A stretch of 64,000 nt of DNA from Flavobacteriales bacterium (GCA_022447625.1 JAKVAX010000005.1:173683-237682); one strand, 5' to 3'; counted from the stretch's first letter, positions 55,092 to 63,759 are shown. The notes: generated from the letters alone by a model not told the origin. Made by a program: numbers and translations.

Positions 55092-56498
55092 TTAGGGTTG
55101 AGTGATTGCCTTTAAAAAGCCTTCGAGTATTTGCCTAGATTGGCTTGCAGTACAATTGAAGTTGTTCAGAATCACAGAGAAAGAAGCCTCTGTACCATCC
55201 GTCAAGGTGACGCGACCTGTGAAGCTGCGCACCCTCTCAATATATCCAGATTTCACTAAAAGCTTACTACGTCCAGCGTATGGACGTAGACTGTTATGGA
55301 AAGCTTCCTCAGATTTTTTACTGACATAACCAGCAGTTCTCGCAAGCTGCTTAGCGGTCACGAAATTCGTACGACTTAATCCACTGCCATCTTCAATTTG
55401 AAGTCCAGTGACGTCAATACCGAACTCTCTCCAATACTCTTTTATCACCTCTGCTCCCGCTTCATAGCTACCTATGCCTCTTTCTTGCATACCAACGTGT
55501 TTCACGAGAGCTGCAGCATAGAGGTTAATACTTTTCCGATTTGTCAGATAAACTATTTCAGAGAGTTTAGGGGAAAGCGTTGTGGCAATGACATTCTGAT
55601 TAGGATAAGTCTCAATACGTCGAAGAACTTTATATCCTTTCTCAACTACAATTCCCTTCAATTCACAGAGCGCTTCAAAGTCTCTTCCTAAAACCAAGGC
55701 CGGGTCAGAGATTGACCCTTTGATTTCGAAGCTCTTTCTGTTCTTTGGAATGGTCCCGTAAATCGCTCGAACATAATCTAAGGGTTGACCAAAGATGTAC
55801 GCATTATCGCCTTTCTCGTCGGAAGACTGAACATAGTTCTGAAACTTCACAGCTGGAAGTTCAGGATCAACCTTTACCATCCCCGTTTGCTTACCTGCCT
55901 CTTCTGGACTGGAGAAAAAAAGTTTACAAGTATTATCGTAAACATTAATACCATGGACACCTGGAGCGTAATAGTTGCCTCCGTCTTCTATTGCTGTTGA
56001 GCCCGCCAAAGGTGGACCTTCAAAGTACATATCGTCAACCACAACGAATCCAGTCACACGTTTGATTCCAGCATTCTTAAGTGCTAGCAACCACTCTTGT
56101 TTAAATCGGTCTTTATAGAAATTGGGCGAGCCAAGTGTTGGATCTCCGTATCCTCGAATGATTAAATCACCTGTAAGTGTACCGTCAGGAGATATTTCTC
56201 CAGATGTGAGCAACTCCGTATTGAATTGATACTCTGGACTAAGAATCTCCAAAGCTGCGTGCGTAGTGAGCGACTTCAACGAAGATGCTGGGGTCATAAT
56301 CATATCCGCGTTGTGCTCGAAGATTGGCTCCCCAGTTCGTTGATCAAGAAAACAGGCCGAAACCCATGCTCCTTTCAATCGTTCGTCTTTCAAAACCTTG
56401 TCAAACTGAGTTGGAATATCACCCTGAGCTAGGGTCTTAGCAATGATTAGCACGAATATTGCGCTAAGCAAAAGCGATTGCTTTAACTTCGAAGTCAT
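55092..56498 (-). CDS. dacB: D-alanyl-D-alanine carboxypeptidase/endopeptidase (S13)
   Basis: 468 residues from ATG 56498, a signal peptide ending TLAQGDIP. S13 family motifs: SSLK with the catalytic Ser (about residue 75), SINLYAA for SxN, and KSGYIERVRSFTG, where the usual KTG is KSG. It trims D-Ala from peptidoglycan stem peptides or cuts cross-links in the periplasm. The start overlaps the start codon of the divergent gene at 56497 by two bases within TCATGA; a longer start at 56516 is possible. Confidence 0.85.
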   Translation of the reverse strand: MTSKLKQSLLLSAIFVLIIAKTLAQGDIPTQFDKVLKDERLKGAWVSACFLDQRTGEPIFEHNADMIMTPASSLKSLTTHAALEILSPEYQFNTELLTSGEISPDGTLTGDLIIRGYGDPTLGSPNFYKDRFKQEWLLALKNAGIKRVTGFVVVDDMYFEGPPLAGSTAIEDGGNYYAPGVHGINVYDNTCKLFFSSPEEAGKQTGMVKVDPELPAVKFQNYVQSSDEKGDNAYIFGQPLDYVRAIYGTIPKNRKSFEIKGSISDPALVLGRDFEALCELKGIVVEKGYKVLRRIETYPNQNVIATTLSPKLSEIVYLTNRKSINLYAAALVKHVGMQERGIGSYEAGAEVIKEYWREFGIDVTGLQIEDGSGLSRTNFVTAKQLARTAGYVSKKSEEAFHNSLRPYAGRSKLLVKSGYIERVRSFTGRVTLTDGTEASFSVILNNFNCTASQSRQILEGFLKAITQP

Positions 56499-56919
56499 GA
56501 CCAGAGGATTCATCATTGTTGTCTTAATCTGCGCTTACAATTTCGGATATGCGCAGGACTTATCCATTGTAGATAAGCGCAAACGTGATGCCATCGACAA
56601 AAATATCACCCTGACCTCTGATCAATCCGCGGCAATCGACAGCGTATTCGTGCATTATGGTTCAGAATTTAATCGATTGGACCTTCTTACTGATGAAGTC
56701 GAGTCTGACACACTCCTCACCGAAGAACAGGTGTTGGTCAGAATCCAAATGATTGGTCAGGAAAAGAAAGATCTCCGCGAACTCCGTGAGTTAGATATTC
56801 GAGCACAGCTCAACAAAGAACAACTCGTCATCTACGACGAAAAGATTCTACCAGCGAAGCCGCAGGTGCTTCATTTCGGCATTCACAATCGAGTTGATTG
56901 TGATGTTTGTAAGCAGTAG
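56497..56919 (+). CDS. Small exported Spy-like protein
   Basis: 140 residues from MTRGFIIVVL, a signal peptide ending GYAQDLSI. Helical mature part with two LTxxQ-type motifs (LTSDQSAAID, LTEEQVLVRI), as in Spy/CpxP periplasmic chaperones, and an odd C-terminal VDCDVCKQ with two Cys. The family assignment is tentative. It is divergent from dacB with overlapping start codons. Confidence 0.6.
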   Translation: MTRGFIIVVLICAYNFGYAQDLSIVDKRKRDAIDKNITLTSDQSAAIDSVFVHYGSEFNRLDLLTDEVESDTLLTEEQVLVRIQMIGQEKKDLRELRELDIRAQLNKEQLVIYDEKILPAKPQVLHFGIHNRVDCDVCKQ

Positions 56920-56920
56920 G

Positions 56921-56969
56921 CGGTGGACGGTGGACGGTGGACACGAAGCTCAACCGTCTACCGTCTACC
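56921..56969. repeat. Heptad inverted repeat (CGGTGGA / CCGTCTA)
   Basis: Three CGGTGGA heptads (56921-56941), a 12-base spacer and two CCGTCTA units (to 56969) form a long imperfect hairpin stabilised by G-U pairs in RNA. It lies directly after the 56497 gene stop. Confidence 0.55.
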
Positions 56970-57290
56970 TCAGTTAAATCCTAGCATAATTGAAAAGTAG
57001 AATGAGATCCCGATGAATACGTTGATCGGGAAGGTTATACCTAAGGCCATAGGCAATTAAAGGCCTAAGTTGGTAGCTGGAACAGCAAGCTTTATTGCGT
57101 CGGAATTAGTTGATCAACAACAAACCAATGATGATTGCCAGAGCTTCCATCAAAGCCATTACTGCGATCATATGTCCGCTAAAACCCTGACTTACAAAGT
57201 CTAGAAAAGAAGTAGCCCTCACAAATATGCTGGCACTTACTGAACCATAGGAAGCTACAATCGTTCCTGCGTTAGCCGGTTTCATTTCCC
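56970..57290 (-). pseudogene. Remnant of an SbtA-like (DUF897) bicarbonate permease
   Basis: Two minus-strand pieces resemble sodium-dependent bicarbonate permeases. One (57106 to about 57290) reads PANAGTIVASYGSVSAS, then GHMIAVMALMEALAIIIG with LLLIN. The other (about 57093 to 56970) reads IKLAVPATNLGL, a TAA stop where relatives have Tyr, then LPMALGITFPINVFIGI to the end at 56970. The N-terminal half and a central part are deleted. The N-terminal end runs directly into a LysR-like fragment on the other strand. Confidence 0.6.
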
Positions 57291-57572
57291 TCTTCAAGAT
57301 GAAGAAGGACACCAATGGTACGATTGAAGCTGTTAAGCAAGCGGTCAATGCTGGTACCGGATTCTCTATCATTCCCGCTTATCGGACTGCGAAAGGAGCT
57401 AATCTTATAGGGCATGCACATACGCCCGATGCAAGGCTTAACGATAATCACCACTTGGAACTTGATCTAACACAAGAGCAAGAGCCATACTCCTGCTGAT
57501 GAAGCACTCAATAGCTACCACGGAGAAGACATAGAAGCAATCATTAAGGAGTGCTTCAGCTGGTCAAACTAA
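57285..57572 (+). pseudogene. Remnant of a LysR-family regulator C-terminal half
   Basis: Plus-strand codons read TIEAVKQAVNAGTGFSIIPA and YRTAKGANLIG, the effector-domain core of LysR regulators, then shift +1 near 57440-57480 into HTPADEALNSYHGEDIEAII with a stop at 57570. The HTH half is missing. It faces the truncated permease head to head, as a LysR gene and its divergent target would. Confidence 0.5.
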
Positions 57573-57600
57573 AACAGGACCGCCAAAGCGATCCTGTTAA
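57571..57600 (-). terminator. Probable terminator for the 57621 lipoprotein gene
   Basis: Stem AACAGGATCG / CGGTCCTGTT with a 6-base loop and one mismatch, followed on the minus strand by TTAGT; weak T-run. Confidence 0.5.
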
Positions 57601-57620
57601 ATTCATCAATAGTACATGAA

Positions 57621-58037
57621 CTACATTGGATGACAGTGAAAGGAAACGCTTGTGGTTTCGCTTTCTCCTTGATGTGTGGTAAAGCCTTCAATATCTAGAC
57701 GCATATCACTGTGCATAGTAACGTCGTTGATCCAATAATCATGTATATGTAATGTCGTAGAGTGATCGTGGTCATCTTCCTCCCATACAATGCTATTATT
57801 ATCTGAGGTGTTAACCAAGCGTAAATGATAACCATCTAACAATCTCTCAGCACTCAGCATAACATCAATATGAACAGTATCATTCAAATCATATGTGGCC
57901 CCCTGAATCGGATTATCTATCGTGAAGGTGATAATAGATTGATTCTCTTCGTTCATATCTTCGGTAACATCATTCTTGCACGAGAATGTAATAAGTGTTC
58001 CGATTAGAAGGGCTAATATGTGTGGTGCTTTCTTCAT
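57621..58037 (-). CDS. His-rich lipoprotein, possibly metal-binding
   Basis: 138 residues. Signal peptide with lipobox ITFSCKND. The mature part is a small beta domain with clustered His and Asp (EEDDHDHSTTLHIHDYW) and ends VSFHCHPM, which suggests metal binding. It resembles short Bacteroidota DUF4625-type lipoproteins, but I cannot confirm the family. Monocistronic. Confidence 0.55.
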   Translation of the reverse strand: MKKAPHILALLIGTLITFSCKNDVTEDMNEENQSIITFTIDNPIQGATYDLNDTVHIDVMLSAERLLDGYHLRLVNTSDNNSIVWEEDDHDHSTTLHIHDYWINDVTMHSDMRLDIEGFTTHQGESETTSVSFHCHPM

Positions 58038-58161
58038 TGGTTTCGGTATTAAACATCATTAGTATTAAGTCAGAAGTCATGAATTTGTTCCTTGATACCT
58101 TTGCTATTAATTCTGTGAAAAGGAATGCTAACCTTGTAATTACGTGCTATTCACAACGCGC

Positions 58162-58192
58162 AAAAAAAGCCCCGGAGAATTCTCCGAGGCTT
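58162..58192 (-). terminator. Rho-independent terminator
   Basis: Stem AAGCCTCGGAGAATT / TCTCCGGGGCTT with one mismatch, followed on the minus strand by TTTTTTTGCG. It ends the cytochrome and FG-GAP gene run. Confidence 0.75.
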
Positions 58193-58215
58193 CTTCAATA
58201 TCGTTGGGATTCGAA

Positions 58216-60954
58216 CTAGCGCTCGATTACCAATTTCTCTGTCATACGCTCACCCTTGATCTCGATTGAGAACTGATATACACCAGCTGCCAATTCAGAA
58301 AGATCAATTGAGTTGTTCACTGAGCGAGCACCAGTATTCCATTGTGCTGTGAATACCTGCTTACCAGTGATGTCAAGAATCTGAACATTCACTGGAGCAA
58401 CTTCTTTCAGCTCCATGTTTACATTCAATACTCCGTTAGTTGGGTTCGGGAACATGTTGAATGAGCTCAAAGCCTCAACATCGTTCACGCTGACTACAGA
58501 AGCGATCACTTCAACGCGGTCAGAAGGACACATAACTGATGCCTTCTCTACTTGCCAATCGTAGAAGTAGTAGTAGTAGCTACCTCCGTAGAAAGAATCT
58601 GTAATAGAACCAACTGTACCAATTGAGTAAGGGTAATTTACACCACCACTATTACGGAATAAGTTGTTCTCGGGACAACGCAGTGAGTACTGATTTCCGA
58701 TCTCTATATCGAAATCGAGATCAATTACCTGCTCTCCTACCGTAAGATCGAATGTTGCCTCTTGCAACATCGCACCGTTACCATCGAACAATTGAACTGT
58801 ACGTACACCAGCTCCTGCTTCTTCAGGAACGTATACGCGTACGCTATTGATTGTGAATGCTTCAAAGGCATCGAAGTAGCTATACGCTCCAGTTGATGGT
58901 AGACCACCGCCACCAGAGTTATCTTCTTTACCACCTTCTTCTTCTCCACCACCGTAGATGACGTTGGCTTCCACCCAGTAACTCACTTGGTCGTTTACAA
59001 ACTCAGTTGTAAAGCTTGGTCCTGTTCCTGCCGGTTCTGTTGCATCTTCAGAAGCATACCATAATAGGTTGTCTCCTGTTGCACTCAATATTGCCACGTT
59101 TGGTTCAGGGAGTGTCACATCCTCTGCAACTGGCAAATCAGCACCATCAAGGATCGTAATTTCAACTGCTTCAGAAGTTAGCTCTACGTTTTCACATAGA
59201 CCATCGATAGTCACAAAGTACTCTCCTGACTCAGTAACAACAATGGTTTGATCCGTAGCTCCATTGCTCCACTCGTAACCGCTTCCAATGCTTGCAGTGA
59301 GGTAAACTTCTGTTCCTTCACAAACCACATCGTCTCCATCAAGTGAAATCGAAGGAACTTCTTCTGTAATCACTTCAACTGTTACAGTGTTAGAGATCGA
59401 AGCACATTCGTCTTCCCAGATCACTACGCTGTAGTTTCCTGACTCTCCTACTTCGATAGTTTGTGTATCTGCACCTGTTGACCAAGTGTAACTTGATCCA
59501 GCGTCAGCCACAAGCTCTACTGTTTCACCTGGACAGATTGTCAAAATACCGTTCACTGTGATTTCGTTGGGATCAGTAATACATTCTGCTTCTACTAGCG
59601 TGTTGTTTGAGTTGATTTCAATGTTGTCAAGACTGGTAATGACACCACTTGGCCACTTGATAACTACTTCATCAATTTCAGAAGCCGTACCAAGTCCGAA
59701 GTGTGCTGTCAACGTTCCCATTGGAGCGAATGACTCACCAGAACGTACTTCTCGGATTTGGATTCCCCAATCACCGTAGATCTCGATGCGCGCACCGATA
59801 GCAGACTTGTTAGATACGATTCCTTCTAGGTTGAACTTCACCCAGTTATTATCGTTTCCGTCGTTGATCCACATGTTGTTTCCATTTTGTACATCAAGGA
59901 AACCATCGTTGTTCAAGTCAGCGATACCACCGCTATCGAATCCTAAGTCTTGTGCTGAGAACGTACCATCACCATTGTTTAGGTAAAGCTCAGTTCCCAT
60001 TTCAGAGAAGATGTCAACGAATCCGTTGTTATCGAAGTCAGCTGCATCACAGTTCCAAGCTCCTAGATCGTTTGCATTGATTCCAGTAGAACCAATGATA
60101 TCAGTGAAAGTACCGTCACCGTTGTTCTCCATGAAGCGATTCGCCCATGAGTGGTTTACTGTGAAAGCATCGAAGTCACCATCGTTATCGAAATCTTCGA
60201 ATACTGTAGTCCAGCTTTGGTCACCGTCGTTCATGTTTGCTTCCTCACCTACCTCAGAGAACGTTCCGTCTCCGTTATTGCGATAAAGAAGGTTGATACG
60301 CTGTGGGTCACCTACAGCTGCACCACCACGACACTTTGTGATGTATAGATCACAATCCCAATCATTGTCGTAGTCAACCCAGATCGCCGCGTAGTTACCT
60401 CCGATGTCAAGCGTCTCGATCAATGACTGATCAAGAACTAAGTTACCGTTACCGTCATTGCGGTATGGGTGTGATTGATCAACATCGTGACAAACGAAGG
60501 CATCGAGGTTACCGTCGTTATCAATATCTGAGAATGTAGAACGTTGAGAGAAAATGTACTCTGGGTGAGCGTCCTCCGTGTAAGCAGTTCCATCGTCATT
60601 GGCGTAACAGAAAGAAACGCGAGACCCGTTTCCGAACAGAAGGTCCGTGTGACCGTTCTCATCGATGTCTGCTGCAGCAATACTCCATGTTGGAGGGTTT
60701 TGAATCGTCATTGGGAAATACTCTCCAACGAAGGTTCCGTCTTCTTGCTGATAATCGATGTAAATACCGTTGTATGTTACTCGAACGACATCGTCGAGTT
60801 TGTCACCGTTCATATCTACGGCGCAATCTTCTACACTGAAGTCAGCTGTTGACTGAAGCAACGAATTCATGTTCGTAAAGCTCACCTGAGCTGTCGCGAA
60901 CGATCCGATTGCCATCATCAGCGCTACCATTGCAGGTTTGTAAAATCGCTTCAT
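58216..60954 (-). CDS. Secreted FG-GAP/ASPIC protein with T9SS tail
   Basis: 912 residues from MKRFYKPAMV, a signal peptide ending FATAQVSF. FG-GAP blades in the first 400 residues (FSDIDNDGNLDAFVCHD, FEDFDNDGDFDAFTVNHS, DFDNNGFVDIF), then an ASPIC/UnbV-like part (AIGARIEIYGDWGIQIREV, HFGLGTASEIDEVVIKWPSG), two Ig-like CSD repeats (ICPGETVELVADAGSSYTWS), a Gly-rich linker and a T9SS tail (FNMFPNPTNGVLNVN, AAGVYQFSIEIKGERMTEKL). Likely a cell-surface adhesin or scaffold. It follows the pentaheme cytochrome gene. Confidence 0.85.
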   Translation of the reverse strand: MKRFYKPAMVALMMAIGSFATAQVSFTNMNSLLQSTADFSVEDCAVDMNGDKLDDVVRVTYNGIYIDYQQEDGTFVGEYFPMTIQNPPTWSIAAADIDENGHTDLLFGNGSRVSFCYANDDGTAYTEDAHPEYIFSQRSTFSDIDNDGNLDAFVCHDVDQSHPYRNDGNGNLVLDQSLIETLDIGGNYAAIWVDYDNDWDCDLYITKCRGGAAVGDPQRINLLYRNNGDGTFSEVGEEANMNDGDQSWTTVFEDFDNDGDFDAFTVNHSWANRFMENNGDGTFTDIIGSTGINANDLGAWNCDAADFDNNGFVDIFSEMGTELYLNNGDGTFSAQDLGFDSGGIADLNNDGFLDVQNGNNMWINDGNDNNWVKFNLEGIVSNKSAIGARIEIYGDWGIQIREVRSGESFAPMGTLTAHFGLGTASEIDEVVIKWPSGVITSLDNIEINSNNTLVEAECITDPNEITVNGILTICPGETVELVADAGSSYTWSTGADTQTIEVGESGNYSVVIWEDECASISNTVTVEVITEEVPSISLDGDDVVCEGTEVYLTASIGSGYEWSNGATDQTIVVTESGEYFVTIDGLCENVELTSEAVEITILDGADLPVAEDVTLPEPNVAILSATGDNLLWYASEDATEPAGTGPSFTTEFVNDQVSYWVEANVIYGGGEEEGGKEDNSGGGGLPSTGAYSYFDAFEAFTINSVRVYVPEEAGAGVRTVQLFDGNGAMLQEATFDLTVGEQVIDLDFDIEIGNQYSLRCPENNLFRNSGGVNYPYSIGTVGSITDSFYGGSYYYYFYDWQVEKASVMCPSDRVEVIASVVSVNDVEALSSFNMFPNPTNGVLNVNMELKEVAPVNVQILDITGKQVFTAQWNTGARSVNNSIDLSELAAGVYQFSIEIKGERMTEKLVIER

Positions 60955-60980
60955 AATACGTGATTTTGATGTTAATTGGC

Positions 60981-61001
60981 GTGCTATTTCCAGGATAGCA
61001 C
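60981..61001 (-). promoter_or_regulatory. Hairpin between cytochrome and FG-GAP genes
   Basis: GTGCTAT and ATAGCAC separated by 7 bases, without a T-run. It may be an mRNA processing or stability site. Confidence 0.35.
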
Positions 61002-61021
61002 AAGGTCCTTTTTTATCTTGA

Positions 61022-62953
61022 TTAAGGAATGTACACTTTATCAATGAATTGGCCATCGTCAGTTTCGATGATCGTCACATAAACACCTGACGACAATTGC
61101 AATTCCAACGACGAATTCAACAATAGATATTTCTCTTGATGGACGAGTTTACCTCCTAAGTTGTAAAGAGTTAGCGTTCCACCGTTAGGTACCGAATAAG
61201 ACAACTGACCAAACGCATTGACAAAGACCGAAGGAATTTCAATTAGCTCTTCTTCAACGTTGACATAAGTACTGATGAACGATGATTCTTCAATCAAAAC
61301 AGGCGTTTTATCGGCAGTCTCATACATCGATTCAAAATGATTGATTAGCGGATCATCCCAAGCAAATAACTCTTCCGTCCACTTCGGAGGAATGCTCTGG
61401 TAATAAATCTTCACCTCCACTCGGATCGCCAATTCAGGGTTTGCAGACATGTCGACTTGGTAATGAATGTTGTCTCCACCAGTTCCTTGGAAACCTAATT
61501 CATCTTGGTTGAAATCTATATCCACGAGTGCGTCTCCGACGACCAAAGTGGTATCGTACACCTCATGCTCAGTTGTAAAGCCGAGGGGCACCAAACGGTT
61601 GTCTTTCAAATAGTCATCTGCGCGTTCAAGAACCGTCGTAGGGTCTCCGTTCACATCTGCCATGACCATTTCATAGATCTGAACCTGGTCTTCGTTGGTG
61701 ATTAGATCGTAATGTGGCTCGAAATTCTCGTCTTCATCTAGGAGGTAGAAATCTTCATCCCACTCCCCTGACTGCCAAATCACTGTATTTGCTAGATCAT
61801 CATAAACTGTAGTCTGCACAAACAATCTACGTGCTGGGTAACCACTCGGGAACTTATGTCCGGCGCGATTTTCAAGTTCCACATCAAATGCAATCATTTG
61901 CTCATCACGTGAAACTTCAATCAGTTCCATGTCTAGTGACTGTTGCTGAAGCATCTCTAAGGTCGCAGCAATCGTCGCATCGTAATCGGCTTCAGTAGCG
62001 GAGATATCAAGCGTATCTCTATTGTCTTTCATGATTTCGAGCATCAACTTGTTGGCTCCAGCAAACTCATGCTCAGCAAACGGTGCACGTGGTGGTGTAT
62101 CATAACCGGCAGCGAGAATAATTGGCTGCTTGTTTCCAAGGCTTGGCATGTGACAGCTCTGACAAGTGACATTCAGATCGTCTTCACCATAGCTACTATT
62201 GAGCCATTCATGGTATGTGGCTTGCTCAACAAAGGTCTCACCTGTAGAGTTCCCATCTAGGTCAACCGTTCCAGTGACCAGGGTATGGCAGCTAGCGCAA
62301 ATTCCAGCGTCTTTGATATGCTCGCTATACACCGGCTCATAACCACTATTCAACGCCATTGGGCTCACTAAAGGAGATTCAAACGGACCGTAAGCGACCT
62401 GTTCATCCGCGAAATGTAGGTTACCGCTGTTTTCGTTTCCTAAGTTTTCTGTGGTCTGCTGATGACATGCCACACAGGACACGCCATCCATTCCGGCTGT
62501 ATCAGTAAGAAGGTGTTCAAAGGTGTAAGATTCAACACCGGTATATTCCATCGCGTGACGACCGAGAGGTGCGTGACACTTGGTACAGAAGTTCCCAATG
62601 TCTTCAGCGTGACCTGGATTGGTCATCATCTCTTGGCGCATCTTCGCCTGCCAGTACGGATCCTTAGCTGAATTAGCCATCATGCTCGAACGCCATGAAT
62701 CAACCACGTTCACATCCTCACCAAACGGCGTAACACTCGCTATACCATCTGGATCACTCCCATGGCAATTTACACATGCTCCGGAAGTAGCGAACAAGCC
62801 ATTGAACGAATCAGGTAGGCTATCACTCAGTTCTTGGAACTGCTTTAATTCACCAGAGTTATGGTATTGTGGTTTCTCGCTAGCGCGGAATGACGCAAGG
62901 AATAAAGCGATGGCGGCCAGAACCATCAAGACAGCAGGTTTCAATCTTCTCAT
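61022..62953 (-). CDS. Pentaheme cytochrome c with T9SS tail
   Basis: 643 residues from MRRLKPAVLM, a signal anchor or signal peptide. Five CxxCH heme sites at about residues 60-64 (CVNCH), 123-127 (CTKCH), 160-164 (CVACH), 219-223 (CASCH) and 264-268 (CQSCH). The middle has the conserved ENRAGHKFPSGYPARRLFV segment, and the C terminus is a T9SS-like tail (GTLTLYNLGGKLVHQ, SGVYVTIIETDDGQFIDKVY). That would place a multiheme cytochrome outside the cell. Electron donors and acceptors are unknown. A 13-mer lies at 62878. Confidence 0.85.
   Translation of the reverse strand: MRRLKPAVLMVLAAIALFLASFRASEKPQYHNSGELKQFQELSDSLPDSFNGLFATSGACVNCHGSDPDGIASVTPFGEDVNVVDSWRSSMMANSAKDPYWQAKMRQEMMTNPGHAEDIGNFCTKCHAPLGRHAMEYTGVESYTFEHLLTDTAGMDGVSCVACHQQTTENLGNENSGNLHFADEQVAYGPFESPLVSPMALNSGYEPVYSEHIKDAGICASCHTLVTGTVDLDGNSTGETFVEQATYHEWLNSSYGEDDLNVTCQSCHMPSLGNKQPIILAAGYDTPPRAPFAEHEFAGANKLMLEIMKDNRDTLDISATEADYDATIAATLEMLQQQSLDMELIEVSRDEQMIAFDVELENRAGHKFPSGYPARRLFVQTTVYDDLANTVIWQSGEWDEDFYLLDEDENFEPHYDLITNEDQVQIYEMVMADVNGDPTTVLERADDYLKDNRLVPLGFTTEHEVYDTTLVVGDALVDIDFNQDELGFQGTGGDNIHYQVDMSANPELAIRVEVKIYYQSIPPKWTEELFAWDDPLINHFESMYETADKTPVLIEESSFISTYVNVEEELIEIPSVFVNAFGQLSYSVPNGGTLTLYNLGGKLVHQEKYLLLNSSLELQLSSGVYVTIIETDDGQFIDKVYIP
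62878..62890 (-). repeat. Dispersed 13-mer TTCCGCGCTAGCG
   Basis: Exact copy in the pentaheme cytochrome gene, encoding FRAS. Confidence 0.8.
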
Positions 62954-63036
62954 AATCGTCAGCAGGTAGTCGAAAATAAGGAGATTCAAACGAAGTTCCG
63001 AATGGATCACATGTCAACCTTGGAATTCAGGATTGA

Positions 63037-63759
63037 TCACCCCATAGCCACGGTACGCTCACCCATCGATTGCCCTACAAGGCGAACAAACAACGAAACA
63101 CATTCCCTCAAGAATCTCAGGAAGCTATATCCTCCTTTCTTCAAGATGCGTCGGTGGTGTATCCACACAATCATGATTGTACCCAGCATCAACACTGCTT
63201 GAAGCACATTGGCAATTTCCCGTCTGAGCATAGTTTGTTCTTTCCCGATAACCTCAATAGTCTCGGCTTGAAACTGCAAATGCTTATGTTCATCACGGAG
63301 TATCTGCTTGCAAATCGCCTTCAACCTTCGTGAATTGGTGCAGTCATGTAATGCTGCATAGTACGGCACCGCAATAATCTCAGCTACACCCAGGATGCGG
63401 ATTGAATTCTCCAGCCCTAGGTACTTTCGAAGAAATCGAAAGGTGTCATCCACCCAATGATCTGAGATGCGTTCAATGCCCTCAGCTTTCATGAATTCAC
63501 CCAACACAATCGCGTGTCGTTGCTCTTCACGAATAAACACCTTGATCGCTTCTACATAATCTGTCCGCCCCCACTGTTTGGCAAACTTCAGCAGGTTCTT
63601 CCCCTCACTGTATTCACCACGTTGGAATTGTTGGATCGAATGCGTGATCAAATCGAGTTCAGCCATCGACAATTCGGGAGAGCAATCGGCAGGGACAGAG
63701 TCCATCGAGTTCTTATTGAACTCGAACCACTTACGCCATTCGTTGAAGGTCATACTCAT
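63037..63759 (-). CDS. Ferritin-like diiron membrane protein
   Basis: 240 residues. Two EXXH iron-binding motifs lie in long helices: EQRH at 79-82 and EHKH at 157-160, with candidate Glu ligands near residues 50-52 and 127. This is the ferritin-like four-helix diiron layout of oxidases and hydroxylases. A hydrophobic segment near 185-200 followed by basic residues (HHRRILKKGG) suggests a membrane anchor. Substrate unknown. Upstream of the cytochrome gene on the same strand, 83 bases away. Confidence 0.7.
   Translation of the reverse strand: MSMTFNEWRKWFEFNKNSMDSVPADCSPELSMAELDLITHSIQQFQRGEYSEGKNLLKFAKQWGRTDYVEAIKVFIREEQRHAIVLGEFMKAEGIERISDHWVDDTFRFLRKYLGLENSIRILGVAEIIAVPYYAALHDCTNSRRLKAICKQILRDEHKHLQFQAETIEVIGKEQTMLRREIANVLQAVLMLGTIMIVWIHHRRILKKGGYSFLRFLRECVSLFVRLVGQSMGERTVAMG

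Noticed and set aside
57040..57076. AAGGCCATAGGCAATTAAAGG as another intergenic repeat block like the one at 1196
   Set aside because: On the minus strand it reads through the conserved permease tail (LPMALGITF), so it is better explained as pseudogene coding sequence.
4896..62890. The 13-mer as a KOPS-like chromosome segregation motif
   Set aside because: Copies are balanced between orientations (7:6), with no strand bias over 64 kb, unlike KOPS. A whole-genome plot would still be decisive.
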